Source: Site-B1 sp963827785 (lineage in GTDB: Bacteria; Bacteroidota; Bacteroidia; Flavobacteriales; Flavobacteriaceae). Taken from it: a stretch of DNA of 64,000 nt. The stretch spans positions 1-64,000 of the forward strand of contig CAWHCT010000011.1 in the NCBI GenBank assembly GCA_963827785.1, written 5' to 3'. Each line of letters starts with the position of its first letter. Positions within the stretch are counted from its first letter, which is position 1. Positions 35,638-44,878 of the stretch are shown here, in pieces. The notes beneath the pieces are model-generated. The model did not search any database. It saw only the letters and a list, made by a program, of their open reading frames with translations, and was not told the origin of the DNA. Position numbers and translations under genes: made by a program.

Positions 35638-36282
35638 TCAATTAGTGTGCCATTTTGATGGATTCTTGTTCCAATTTGAAAGTACTTGTAATTCGTCCTT
35701 GGAAATATATTTGGTTTCTAATGCTTGTTCCAATAAATTGGAGTAATTGCTCAAAGTGTTTAGCGTGACATCATTTTTTTTAAAATTATCTTCCGATGTT
35801 TTGAATCCATATGTAAAAATAGCAACCATGCCTTTTACATTTAAATTTTGCTCTTTAAGTGCTTTTACTGCATTCAAGCTACTTTTACCTGTGCTGATCA
35901 AGTCTTCGACCACAACAACATTTTGTCCTTTTTCGAAAAATCCTTCAATTTGATTCTGACGACCATGTTGTTTTGCTTCCGGCCGAACATAAATAAAAGG
36001 CAGACCTAAATATTCGGCAACCAATATGCCAATTCCGATCGCTCCGGTTGCTACACCTGCAATAATATCTGGTTTACCATATTCTTTTTCGATGAACTTG
36101 CCCATTTGTTCACGAATATAATTTCGTATTGCAGGATAGGATAACAAAATTCTATTATCACAATAAATGGGTGATTTCCACCCGGAAACCCATGTAAATG
36201 GTTCTTTAGGTTGAAGTTTAATTGCATTTATTTGGAGCAATAGTTCAGCGGTTTTTTTCGCTGTTTCTTTGTTTGTGATCAT
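35638..36282 (-). CDS. pyrE: Orotate phosphoribosyltransferase
   Basis: 214 residues. The PRPP-binding motif is VVVVEDLISTGKSSLNAV, and the substrate segments FTWVSGWKSPIYCDNR and RPEAKQHGRQNQIEG are complete. It forms orotidine 5'-phosphate in pyrimidine synthesis. The SRPBCC gene follows 23 bases later. Confidence 0.97.
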   Translation of the reverse strand: MITNKETAKKTAELLLQINAIKLQPKEPFTWVSGWKSPIYCDNRILLSYPAIRNYIREQMGKFIEKEYGKPDIIAGVATGAIGIGILVAEYLGLPFIYVRPEAKQHGRQNQIEGFFEKGQNVVVVEDLISTGKSSLNAVKALKEQNLNVKGMVAIFTYGFKTSEDNFKKNDVTLNTLSNYSNLLEQALETKYISKDELQVLSNWNKNPSKWHTN

Positions 36283-36349
36283 AGCGCTAAATTACATAAA
36301 ATTAAATTTAATAAGTTTTTAAAGTGCACATATTATGAACAAAAATTGA

Positions 36350-36357
36350 TATTTTTG
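36350..36357 (+). promoter_or_regulatory. Probable -7 box for the Nudix gene
   Basis: TATTTTTG matches TAnnTTTG, 18 bases before the ATG at 36376. Confidence 0.4.
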
Positions 36358-36375
36358 CCTTGCAAAAAACAGATA

Positions 36376-36957
36376 ATGTATAAAGTTTTTGTTAATAACA
36401 AACCGATTATTTTAACCAGTAAAGTTGAAAAGGAAACTAACTTTAAAAATTACCTTTTAAAAACAGTTCATATAGGTAAGGTTATAAAAGATCTTAAGAA
36501 TACTAATTTAAAATCGGCCAGATTAATAGATAAGGACGAAAACAAACTACTCAAGAATTTTTTAAAGTTATTACCCAATGTTGTTGCCGGAGGCGGTAAA
36601 GTCTATAATGAGAAAGGAGAGGTGCTGTTTATTTATAGAAATGATAAATGGGATCTGCCCAAAGGGGGGGCTGAGCGCAGGGAGACGATAGACCAAACTG
36701 CAATTAGGGAAGTAGAAGAGGAAACGGGAGTTACGGGATTAAGTATAACGAAACCACTTGAAATGACCTACCATATTTTTAAACGTAATGGTCGACATAA
36801 AATAAAAGTGACTTATTGGTTTGAAATGAAAACTAAGTTTTTAGGAGAACTCGTTCCTCAGGAAAAAGAAGGAATAACAAAGGTAGAATGGCTCACAAAG
36901 GAACAAATAGATGTGGCCATGAATAACTCCTACGCCAATATTAAATTGTTGGTTTAG
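36376..36957 (+). CDS. Nudix hydrolase
   Basis: 193 residues from the ATG at 36376; the frame can be extended to a TTG at 36346, but that lies inside the probable promoter. The full Nudix box G-x5-E-x7-REUxEExGU is at residues 97-119. A ~75-residue N-terminal extension (VFVNNKPIILTSK...) without a known fold precedes it. It probably hydrolyses a nucleoside diphosphate linked to another group; the substrate is not predictable. Confidence 0.9.
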   Translation: MYKVFVNNKPIILTSKVEKETNFKNYLLKTVHIGKVIKDLKNTNLKSARLIDKDENKLLKNFLKLLPNVVAGGGKVYNEKGEVLFIYRNDKWDLPKGGAERRETIDQTAIREVEEETGVTGLSITKPLEMTYHIFKRNGRHKIKVTYWFEMKTKFLGELVPQEKEGITKVEWLTKEQIDVAMNNSYANIKLLV

Positions 36958-37088
36958 TCGATCATGAGGTAATCAGTTAAAGTTTTATTAAAAGCTGTTA
37001 ATTATTAGTTAATTCTGATGAGAATAGTTTTTTGAACTAAATATATTGTTTAAGTTTATAGAATAAATATTAAACAAATATAAAAGTG

Positions 37089-40000
37089 ATGAAAGAAAAA
37101 TTACTCTATTCAAAGACCAGCCCCTTTCGAAACTTATTATTGATCACCTTTCTTTTACTCTCGTTTAATTATTCCCATGCATTGGATAATAATTGCGGTG
37201 AGATTGAAAGTGTTGAATTTTCCAATGGAGATTCAACTCAGGATATTAGTGATGGAGGATCATATTACTTAGGTGATCTTCCAAACGATTTCTACATTAA
37301 CACCAATGTTTCCGGAAACATTCAAAGTGTTCGATACACAGTTAAGAATCTGGAAACGAATCAACAATATTCTATTGTTGAAAATTATGAACCCTATACT
37401 TTTCCGGCAGGAAATAGTGCCTGGAGTTTAGGTGAAGGTACGTTTCGTATCAAAGTAAGAATATATAAATATAATTACGGATTGGGTTCTGCTTGTGATA
37501 AGCAAAACTTCACTATTACTTTATCAAACGAATGCACTGCTGATGCAGGGACAATAACGGCCGATGCGACACCGGTAAGTTTGATCGATGGATCAGCGAT
37601 GATCTCAGCGACACCGAATGGAGATATTCACATTCCGGATGGATACAGTTCAATCTATGTATTAACACAAGGCAGCGACCTTGTTATCGTTAATGCAGGA
37701 CCAGAGCCAAGTTTTCCAGTAACAGAAGCTGGTAGTTATACCATCCATACTTTAGTTTACAATCCGAATACTTTAGATCTAGGGATTGTTCAAATAGGAC
37801 AAACCACAGGCGTTGATGTATTAGGATTGATCACAGAGGGAGGCGGAATCATCTGTGCATCTTTGGATGTAGCAGGCGCTCCAATAATGGTAGAAACATG
37901 TGAAGCCGATGCAGGCACTATAACAGCAGATATGTCTACCGTTTGTTACGAAGAGGGGTCAACAATGATCTCAGCGACACCAGATGGGAACAGCTATGTA
38001 CCAGATGGATACAGCACAGTATATGTATTGACACAAGGAAGCGATTTAGTTATTGTTAATGCAGGAGCAGAGCCAAGTTTTCCAGTGACAGAAGAAGGAA
38101 ATTATACCATCCATACTTTAGTTTACAATCCGGACACATTAGATCTAGGGATTGTTCAAATAGGAATAACCACAGGCGTTGATGTATTTGGATTATTGAT
38201 CGATGGTGGTGGAAGCATCTGCGCATCACTAGATGTAGCAGGCGCACCAATAACAGTAGAGAATCCTGATGCAGGGACAATAACGGCCGATGCGACACCG
38301 GTAAGTTTGATCGATGGATCAGCGATGATCTCAGCGACACCGAATGGAGATATTCACATTCCGGATGGATACAGTTCAATCTATGTATTAACACAAGGCA
38401 GCGACCTTGTTATCGTTAATGCAGGACCAGAGCCAAGTTTTCCAGTAACAGAAGCTGGTAGTTATACCATCCATACTTTAGTTTACAATCCGAATACTTT
38501 AGATCTAGGGATTGTTCAAATAGGACAAACCACAGGCGTTGATGTATTAGGATTGATCACAGAGGGAGGCGGAATCATCTGTGCATCTTTGGATGTAGCA
38601 GGCGCTCCAATAATGGTAGAAACATGTGAAGCCGATGCAGGCACTATAACAGCAGATATGTCTACCGTTTGTTACGAAGAGGGGTCAACAATGATCTCAG
38701 CGACACCAGATGGGAACAGCTATGTACCAGATGGATACAGCACAGTATATGTATTGACACAAGGAAGCGATTTAGTTATTGTTAATGCAGGAGCAGAGCC
38801 AAGTTTTCCAGTGACAGAAGAAGGAAATTATACCATCCATACTTTAGTTTACAATCCGGACACATTAGATCTAGGGATTGTTCAAATAGGAATAACCACA
38901 GGCGTTGATGTATTTGGATTATTGATCGATGGTGGTGGAAGCATCTGCGCATCACTAGATGTAGCAGGCGCACCAATAACAGTAGAGAATCCTGATGCAG
39001 GGACAATAACGGCCGATGCGACACCGGTAAGTTTGATCGATGGATCAGCGATGATCTCAGCGACACCGAATGGAGATATTCACATTCCGGATGGATACAG
39101 TTCAATCTATGTATTAACACAAGGCAGCGACCTTGTTATCGTTAATGCAGGACCAGAGCCAAGTTTTCCAGTAACAGAAGCGGGTAATTATACCATTCAT
39201 ACTTTAGTTTACAATCCGAATACTTTAGATCTAGGGATTGTTCAAATAGGACAAACCACAGGCGTTGATGTATTAGGATTGATCACAGAGGGAGGCGGAA
39301 GCATCTGTGCATCTTTGGATGTAGCAGGCGCTCCAATAATGGTAGAAACATGTGAAGCCGATGCAGGCACTATAACAGCAGATATGTCTACCGTTTGTTA
39401 CGAAGAGGGGTCAACAATGATCTCAGCGACACCAGATGGGAACAGCTATGTACCAGATGGATACAGCACAGTATATGTATTGACACAAGGAAGCGATTTA
39501 GTTATTGTTAATGCAGGAGCAGAGCCAAGTTTTCCAGTGACAGAAGAAGGAAATTATACCATCCATACTTTAGTTTACAATCCGGACACATTAGATCTAG
39601 GGATTGTTCAAATAGGAATAACCACAGGCGTTGATGTATTTGGATTATTGATCGATGGTGGTGGAAGCATCTGCGCATCACTAGATGTAGCAGGCGCACC
39701 AATAACAGTAGAGAATCCTGATGCAGGGACAATAACGGCCGATGCGACACCGGTAAGTTTGATCGATGGATCAGCGATGATCTCAGCGACACCGAATGGA
39801 GATATTCACATTCCGGAAGGATACAGTTCAATCTATGTATTAACACAAGGCAGCGACCTTGTTATCGTTAATGCAGGACCAGAGCCAAGTTTTCCAGTAA
39901 CAGAAGCGGGTAATTATACCATTCATACTTTAGTTTACAATCCGAATACTTTAGATCTAGGGATTGTTCAAATAGGACAAACCACAGGCGTTGATGTATT

Positions 40001-40301
40001 AGGATTGATCACAGAGGGAGGCGGAAGCATCTGTGCATCTTTGGATGTAGCAGGCGCTCCAATAATGGTAGAAGACGAGGCCTGTGAAGCATATTCAGGA
40101 ACTTTGAGACCTAATAATTTAATTAGTTGTTTAAGTGGTGGATCATCCACAATAAGTGCATATGAAAATTATGCTCCGGTTATTCCAGATGGATATCAGC
40201 AACTATATGTATTAACAAATGCGTTCAATCTTACAATATTGAATGTGTCAGCAACACCGGAATTTGATGTTGATAATGTAGGTTTCTATCGTATTCACTA
40301 G
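37089..40301 (+). CDS. Giant repeat-containing secreted adhesin-like protein (frame broken at 3' end)
   Basis: 1070 residues from the ATG at 37089. A signal peptide (about 1-32, FLLLSFNYSHA) precedes a unique region to about residue 150. Then come seven nearly identical domains of 120-122 residues in alternating A and B versions, plus one divergent eighth domain. Each has the pattern DAGTITAD...SATPxG...PDGYSxxYVLTQGSDLVIVNAG...TIHTLVYNPxTLDLGIVQIG...GGG.ICASLDVAGAP. I cannot name the fold; it is probably a beta-rich extracellular domain. The stop at 40299-40301 (TAG) falls inside the eighth domain, right after YRIH, and the sorting domain continues in another frame. Confidence 0.85.
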   Translation: MKEKLLYSKTSPFRNLLLITFLLLSFNYSHALDNNCGEIESVEFSNGDSTQDISDGGSYYLGDLPNDFYINTNVSGNIQSVRYTVKNLETNQQYSIVENYEPYTFPAGNSAWSLGEGTFRIKVRIYKYNYGLGSACDKQNFTITLSNECTADAGTITADATPVSLIDGSAMISATPNGDIHIPDGYSSIYVLTQGSDLVIVNAGPEPSFPVTEAGSYTIHTLVYNPNTLDLGIVQIGQTTGVDVLGLITEGGGIICASLDVAGAPIMVETCEADAGTITADMSTVCYEEGSTMISATPDGNSYVPDGYSTVYVLTQGSDLVIVNAGAEPSFPVTEEGNYTIHTLVYNPDTLDLGIVQIGITTGVDVFGLLIDGGGSICASLDVAGAPITVENPDAGTITADATPVSLIDGSAMISATPNGDIHIPDGYSSIYVLTQGSDLVIVNAGPEPSFPVTEAGSYTIHTLVYNPNTLDLGIVQIGQTTGVDVLGLITEGGGIICASLDVAGAPIMVETCEADAGTITADMSTVCYEEGSTMISATPDGNSYVPDGYSTVYVLTQGSDLVIVNAGAEPSFPVTEEGNYTIHTLVYNPDTLDLGIVQIGITTGVDVFGLLIDGGGSICASLDVAGAPITVENPDAGTITADATPVSLIDGSAMISATPNGDIHIPDGYSSIYVLTQGSDLVIVNAGPEPSFPVTEAGNYTIHTLVYNPNTLDLGIVQIGQTTGVDVLGLITEGGGSICASLDVAGAPIMVETCEADAGTITADMSTVCYEEGSTMISATPDGNSYVPDGYSTVYVLTQGSDLVIVNAGAEPSFPVTEEGNYTIHTLVYNPDTLDLGIVQIGITTGVDVFGLLIDGGGSICASLDVAGAPITVENPDAGTITADATPVSLIDGSAMISATPNGDIHIPEGYSSIYVLTQGSDLVIVNAGPEPSFPVTEAGNYTIHTLVYNPNTLDLGIVQIGQTTGVDVLGLITEGGGSICASLDVAGAPIMVEDEACEAYSGTLRPNNLISCLSGGSSTISAYENYAPVIPDGYQQLYVLTNAFNLTILNVSATPEFDVDNVGFYRIH
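37542..40085 (+). repeat. 726-bp higher-order tandem repeat (A+B, 3.5 copies)
   Basis: The GATGCAGGGAC start of the A unit recurs at 37542, 38268, 38994 and 39720, exactly 726 bases apart. A units are 366 bases, B units 360 bases (starting 37908, 38634, 39360). The three B units give identical protein. A1 and A2 give identical protein, while A3 and A4 share GNYTIH and GGGSIC where A1 and A2 have GSYTIH and GGGIIC. A4 has one further change (PEGY). Confidence 0.97.
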
Positions 40302-40828
40302 CTTTGGTTTACAATCCGGATACTTTGGATCTAGGTATAGTTCAAATTGGACAAACAACCGGCTTTGATGTGAATGGTTTACTACAGCAAGGTGGTGGAG
40401 ACATTTGTGCTTCTTTAGATGTTCAAGGAGCTGTCTTTTTAGTCTTGCCATCCTGGATTTGCAATTGGTTTAACTATTCATCATATAATTCTAGAGGAGG
40501 AGATCCATCAGCTGAAGTAGAAGGCTATATCAGTCAGTTTGATAACTATAAAGCATTTGAAAGATCTATTTTAAAAGATAACGAACCTAGATTATATCCA
40601 AATCCTGTCAATGATATTTTGAATATAGATATAAAATTATTTGATGATGAAGCTATGTCCTATACTATCTCTGATCTGGGCGGAAGATTAATTCAATCTG
40701 GTTCAGTAAATGAGATTACTAAACTTGGTAATACAATAGAGACAGGTAGGTTGTCAAGTGGAACATATTTGATAAGTTTTACATCTGACTATAGAAACTT
40801 TGTTAAAAAGATTCAAGTTAGTAAGTAG
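40302..40828 (+). pseudogene. Out-of-frame C-terminal part of the repeat protein with T9SS sorting domain
   Basis: Begins GCT TTG GTT TAC, the natural continuation of the eighth repeat (ALVYNPDTLDLGIVQIG...ICASLDVQGA), but is shifted by two bases (TA at 40299-40300) relative to the upstream frame. It then has a short linker and a C-terminal type A Por sorting domain (LYPNPVNDILNIDI ... GTYLISF ... KKIQVSK). Without a correction the main protein would lack the signal for type IX secretion. Confidence 0.85.
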
Positions 40829-40851
40829 ATTGTTAGATTGTTAGTTGATTG

Positions 40852-40879
40852 AAAAGGCTGCCTGTTTTGGCAGTCTTTT
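40852..40879 (+). terminator. Intrinsic terminator after the repeat protein
   Basis: AAAAGGCTGCC pairs with GGCAGTCTTTT (one G-U) over TGTTTT, followed by a T run. It can also serve the convergent M14 peptidase gene. Confidence 0.82.
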
Positions 40880-40883
40880 TTTG

Positions 40884-42623
40884 TTATTTAAGTATTCTGT
40901 AAACAGGATATTGTAAATACGATTTTTCGTAATGCTCACTTTTTTGATGTAACCAATTTAATTGAGCATACCAATTGTTCGCAAAGTCTTGATCATATGT
41001 TTTTTTGAGGTTGAATTCGATTTGTAATTGTGGATTTTGTGCAAGCATTAGTTTAGCTTTATCTTCCCAGACATATGGTGAAAAATATTCTTTCCGTTGC
41101 AAAATAGGATCAAAGAAATTCCAGTTGAAGAAGGAATCTGGTGCCTGAGGGTCCAATGTTTCCAGTAAATATCTAATTCCGGGTTGATCGGTGAAAATGA
41201 TAAGATCACCTTTCATGAATTTAATAGGTTTGATCTCTGTGGAAATAGTCGTGTTGTAATGAGGGTAATGACCTTCGTATGCTCCTGTTCTGGTCTTGTA
41301 ATCGACAATTTTATAAGATTCAACCGTTATTGTTGAATCTTTTTCCAGTTTGGTCATTTCAATATTATTGAGCTTAAGTAATTCAATTACATTCCACCAA
41401 CCTTGAGGAATGACATATGCTTCGGGAATGGAGACATTTGTTGACGGTTTAAAATAATTTTGATATATAACCTCTTTTGTGAATGGTTTTGTTCGGTCAT
41501 ATTTTAAACGCATTGCTCCAGTAAGGTCGCTTTTTGTAAATACACCTTCATAACCTTTAAAATTGATGATGGTATATTTAGTCGTATCTACTTCCCAACT
41601 CAAGGGATAACTTACTTGCTCTTTGTAATATTTCCAGGAATCTTTTCTTATTTCTGCAATGGTTTCATGATGTTCTTCTGTGAATTCCAACAAGCTTTTC
41701 ATGATCTCGTAAGTAGCCTCAACGCGTTGTTTGTAAGGTTTTAGCATATGAGTTTCGACCATCATTCCTAATGTGTTGAACAAACTAGTGTAACCGGTGG
41801 AATACCTTGGAGAATCTAAATATTGGCTGAATCCTTTTTCCGGGACTTCGTTAAAAACATTGACATAAGGTGTCATGTCCAAGCCTTTTGCACTCATCTT
41901 CTCCTCTATGTTTGGTTGCATGGTTTTGTGCACAAATTCGCCTAGTTTCCCACCTAATTTGTTATGTTGGGTAAACAAATGTGTAATTGTATATTGATAA
42001 TCGGCTCCATTACTAACATGGTTATCAATAAATACATCCGGCTTCACCAAATGGAAGATCTTGGCAAAGGTCTGCGCATTTTTAGTATCACATTTTATAA
42101 AATCTCTGTTAAGGTCATAGTTTCTTGCATTGCCTCTAAATCCATATTCTTTTGGTCCATTTTGATTGGTTCTGGTCGTTGAATTCCGATTTAAACTACC
42201 TCCAACATTGTAGATCGGAATCGTCACTAAAACTGTATTTTCTGGTGATTTAATTTTGCCTTGGACAATATCTCTGAAAAACATCATTGTTGCATCAATA
42301 CCATCTGACTCTCCCGGATGGATTCCATTGTTGATCAATATTATCCTTTTGTTTTTTCTGATGTCATCAAAATCGAATTCACTTTCTGGATTTAAGGTGA
42401 CCATATGTAATGGTTTACCGGAATCGGTTTCACCAATTTCCTGAATGGATATTTCCTTATAAGAATCAGCTAGTTCTTTATAAAACTGAATGGTTTGAAG
42501 GTAAGACGCTGTTTCTGTTCCCTTAGACGTTTCAAAAACAGTAGTAAAATTTATTGGTGATTGATTCTTATCAGAATTACAGGAAAAAATAAGAATTACA
42601 AAAAGGAGAATGAATCTTTTCAT
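40884..42623 (-). CDS. M14 family zinc carboxypeptidase, lipoprotein
   Basis: 579 residues from the ATG at 42623; a longer frame to 42686 was rejected because the signal peptide starts here. Lipobox IFSC with C15. The M14 zinc ligands are H102 and E105 (NNGIHPGESDG) and H202 (FIDNHVSNG). R173 (NYDLNRDF) should bind the substrate carboxylate and E290 (MMVETHMLKPY) is the likely catalytic Glu. The ~240-residue C-terminal extension is unassigned. Probably an envelope peptidase that trims C-terminal residues. Confidence 0.88.
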   Translation of the reverse strand: MKRFILLFVILIFSCNSDKNQSPINFTTVFETSKGTETASYLQTIQFYKELADSYKEISIQEIGETDSGKPLHMVTLNPESEFDFDDIRKNKRIILINNGIHPGESDGIDATMMFFRDIVQGKIKSPENTVLVTIPIYNVGGSLNRNSTTRTNQNGPKEYGFRGNARNYDLNRDFIKCDTKNAQTFAKIFHLVKPDVFIDNHVSNGADYQYTITHLFTQHNKLGGKLGEFVHKTMQPNIEEKMSAKGLDMTPYVNVFNEVPEKGFSQYLDSPRYSTGYTSLFNTLGMMVETHMLKPYKQRVEATYEIMKSLLEFTEEHHETIAEIRKDSWKYYKEQVSYPLSWEVDTTKYTIINFKGYEGVFTKSDLTGAMRLKYDRTKPFTKEVIYQNYFKPSTNVSIPEAYVIPQGWWNVIELLKLNNIEMTKLEKDSTITVESYKIVDYKTRTGAYEGHYPHYNTTISTEIKPIKFMKGDLIIFTDQPGIRYLLETLDPQAPDSFFNWNFFDPILQRKEYFSPYVWEDKAKLMLAQNPQLQIEFNLKKTYDQDFANNWYAQLNWLHQKSEHYEKSYLQYPVYRILK

Positions 42624-42680
42624 ATTTAAAATAAAAAATGCATTATCCTTCAAACTTAATGAAATTATAACAATATGGGC

Positions 42681-42710
42681 TTGCATGTCATACTAATAAC
42701 CTTATTTTTG
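42681..42710 (+). promoter_or_regulatory. Probable promoter of the SulP gene
   Basis: TTG at 42681-42683, 19 bases, then TATTTTTG at 42703-42710, matching the Bacteroidota consensus. The ATG is 24 bases further on. Confidence 0.5.
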
Positions 42711-42733
42711 CCGCTTGTTTTAAAAGCAGAGAA

Positions 42734-44401
42734 ATGACAGAGTTTATAATTAAACGGACAGCAAATGTTAAAAATGATGTCTTAAGCGGATTAACAGTAG
42801 CTTTAGCTTTGGTCCCGGAAGCAGTAGCTTTTGCGTTTGTGGCTGGAGTTGATCCTTTGGTTGGTTTGTATGCAGCCTTTATGATTGGTTTGATAACCTC
42901 TATTTTTGGAGGACGACCAGGAATGATAAGTGGCGCAACTGGAGCATTGGCAGTAGTAATGGTGAGTTTAGTTGCCGAGGGAAACGCAATGGGAGAGGCT
43001 GGTGAAAACCTTGGATTGTACTACTTGTTCGCAACTGTTATTTTAATGGGAGTCATACAAATGCTGGCTGGGGTTCTTAAACTTGGAAAGTTTGTTAGGT
43101 TGATTCCTCATCCGGTTATGATGGGATTTGTTAACGGTTTGGCTATTGTGATATTTCTTTCACAATTAAATATGTTTCCGGATTTAGTTCCAGAAGATGT
43201 TTCATTTTGGAATAATATAGGAGTATGGTTTAGAGAGTTGTTTGATAGTTTATTAACTAATGTTGAGTTTTGGATTACATTTGGTTTGGTTGCTTTAACA
43301 ATGGCAATGATGTTGGGTTTACCAAAACTAACCAAAAAACTTCCGGAAGCGTTAATAGCTATTATGGTTGTTTCAGCAATTGTGATCTTTGGGAATTTAG
43401 ATGTGGCTACTGTTGGTAGTTTTATTCGCGAAGGAGGAGGAGAAGGGTTAAAAGGTGGCTTGCCAACTTTTCAATTGGATATTTTTAATAAAGTACCTTT
43501 TACCTGGGAATCCATTAAATTCATATTTCCATATGCATTGATTTTAGCTGCAATTGGTTTAATAGAATCTTTGATGACCTTGAATCTAATTGATGACTTA
43601 ACTGAAACCAGAGGAAATACCAACAGAGAATGTTTAGCGCAGGGTGGCGCAAATATTGTCACCGGATTCTTTGGTGGAATGGGGGGTTGCGCAATGATAG
43701 GGCAATCTTTGATCAATATAAAAGGTGGAGGGCGAGGAAGACTATCCGGAATTGTAGCGGCATTAGCTCTTTTAGCATTTATTTTATTTGCATCAGGTAT
43801 GATTGAACGCGTTCCAATAGCTGCTTTAGTGGGCGTTATGTTTATGGTTGTGGTTGGGACTTTTGCCTGGAGTAGTTTTAGAATATTAAATAAAATTCCG
43901 TTAAGCGATGTGATTGTTTTGGTTGCAGTTTCAGCACTAACTGTTATTTATGATCTGGCAATAGCTGTAATTGCAGGTGTTATTATGAGTGCTTTGGTAT
44001 TCTCGTGGGAAAGTGCCAGACGCATTAGAGCGCGTAAACGTATGAGGGAGGATGGAACAAAGGTGTATGAAATTTGGGGGCCATTATTCTTTGGAAGTAT
44101 TCAGGAATTCAATAATAAGTTTGATGTTAAAAATGACCCGGATAAAGTAGAGATCGATTTCATAGAATCTCGTGTCAGCGATCATTCAGCAATTGAAGCC
44201 ATTTTTAATTTGGTGAATAAATATCAAGCAGAAAACAAAGAGATCAAACTTAAACATTTGAGTGAGGATTGTAAGATCTTGTTATATAAATCCAGCTCTG
44301 TCTTTAAAGATATAATTGAAGAAGATATTGATGACCCTCGTTATCATTTAGCTGAAAACCCGGAAGCTTTTACAAAAGGGTTATTTCAATATAAACTTTA
44401 G
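42734..44401 (+). CDS. SulP family anion transporter with STAS domain
   Basis: 555 residues. The SulP core (DVLSGLTVALALVPEAVAFAFVAGVDPLVGLYAAFMIGL) opens a transmembrane region of 10-12 helices to about residue 425. Then an STAS domain (about 440-535; YEIWGPLFFGSIQEFNNKFD, VEIDFIESRVSDHSAIEAI). Members move sulfate, bicarbonate or other oxyanions. No carbonic anhydrase or sulfate-assimilation gene is adjacent, so substrate is not assigned. Confidence 0.9.
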   Translation: MTEFIIKRTANVKNDVLSGLTVALALVPEAVAFAFVAGVDPLVGLYAAFMIGLITSIFGGRPGMISGATGALAVVMVSLVAEGNAMGEAGENLGLYYLFATVILMGVIQMLAGVLKLGKFVRLIPHPVMMGFVNGLAIVIFLSQLNMFPDLVPEDVSFWNNIGVWFRELFDSLLTNVEFWITFGLVALTMAMMLGLPKLTKKLPEALIAIMVVSAIVIFGNLDVATVGSFIREGGGEGLKGGLPTFQLDIFNKVPFTWESIKFIFPYALILAAIGLIESLMTLNLIDDLTETRGNTNRECLAQGGANIVTGFFGGMGGCAMIGQSLINIKGGGRGRLSGIVAALALLAFILFASGMIERVPIAALVGVMFMVVVGTFAWSSFRILNKIPLSDVIVLVAVSALTVIYDLAIAVIAGVIMSALVFSWESARRIRARKRMREDGTKVYEIWGPLFFGSIQEFNNKFDVKNDPDKVEIDFIESRVSDHSAIEAIFNLVNKYQAENKEIKLKHLSEDCKILLYKSSSVFKDIIEEDIDDPRYHLAENPEAFTKGLFQYKL

Positions 44402-44405
44402 ATCA

Positions 44406-44861
44406 TTATTTGACTTTTACGCTATCAGGTACAAGAATACTGTAATTTCCATTATAGCGAATTACTTCCCTTACAATGCTTGAACTTATGAATGAAGTTC
44501 TAGCGGCTGTCAATAAGAAAACGGTTTCAACAGCTGCAAGTTTTCGGTTTGTATGGGCAATTGCTTTTTCAAACTCAAAATCGGCAGGATTACGTAATCC
44601 ACGTAAAATAAATTTCACGCCAATTTCTTTACAAAAGTCAACCGTTAATCCTTGGTACGTTACTACTTTGACTTTTGGTTCAACTTTAAATGCTTCTTCT
44701 ATGAATTTTGTGCGCTCTTCCAAGGAGAACATATATTTTTTATCAGAATTGATTCCAATAGCGACAATAACTTCATCAAAAAGTTTGACACCACGTTTAA
44801 TAATATCATAATGTCCTAGAGTTATCGGGTCAAAAGAACCTGGAAAAAGTGCTCGTTTCAT
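44406..44861 (-). CDS. coaD: Phosphopantetheine adenylyltransferase
   Basis: 151 residues. The nucleotidyl-transferase T-x-G-H motif is in GSFDPITLGHYDII, and the ISSSIVREV segment completes the ATP site. It makes dephospho-CoA from phosphopantetheine and ATP. It lies 17 bases downstream of ddl on the same strand. Confidence 0.97.
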   Translation of the reverse strand: MKRALFPGSFDPITLGHYDIIKRGVKLFDEVIVAIGINSDKKYMFSLEERTKFIEEAFKVEPKVKVVTYQGLTVDFCKEIGVKFILRGLRNPADFEFEKAIAHTNRKLAAVETVFLLTAARTSFISSSIVREVIRYNGNYSILVPDSVKVK

Positions 44862-44878
44862 AACTAAATTTACATAAA

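Noticed and set aside
38056..39846. Three identical 112-residue open frames on the minus strand
   Set aside because: They are antisense shadows of the 726-bp repeat and repeat exactly with it; no start or promoter signal.
37542..40085. Possible CRISPR array or other DNA-level tandem array
   Set aside because: Units are 360-366 bases, coding in frame throughout, without spacers.
42624..42686. Upstream extension of the M14 peptidase
   Set aside because: A lipoprotein signal begins at the internal ATG at 42623.
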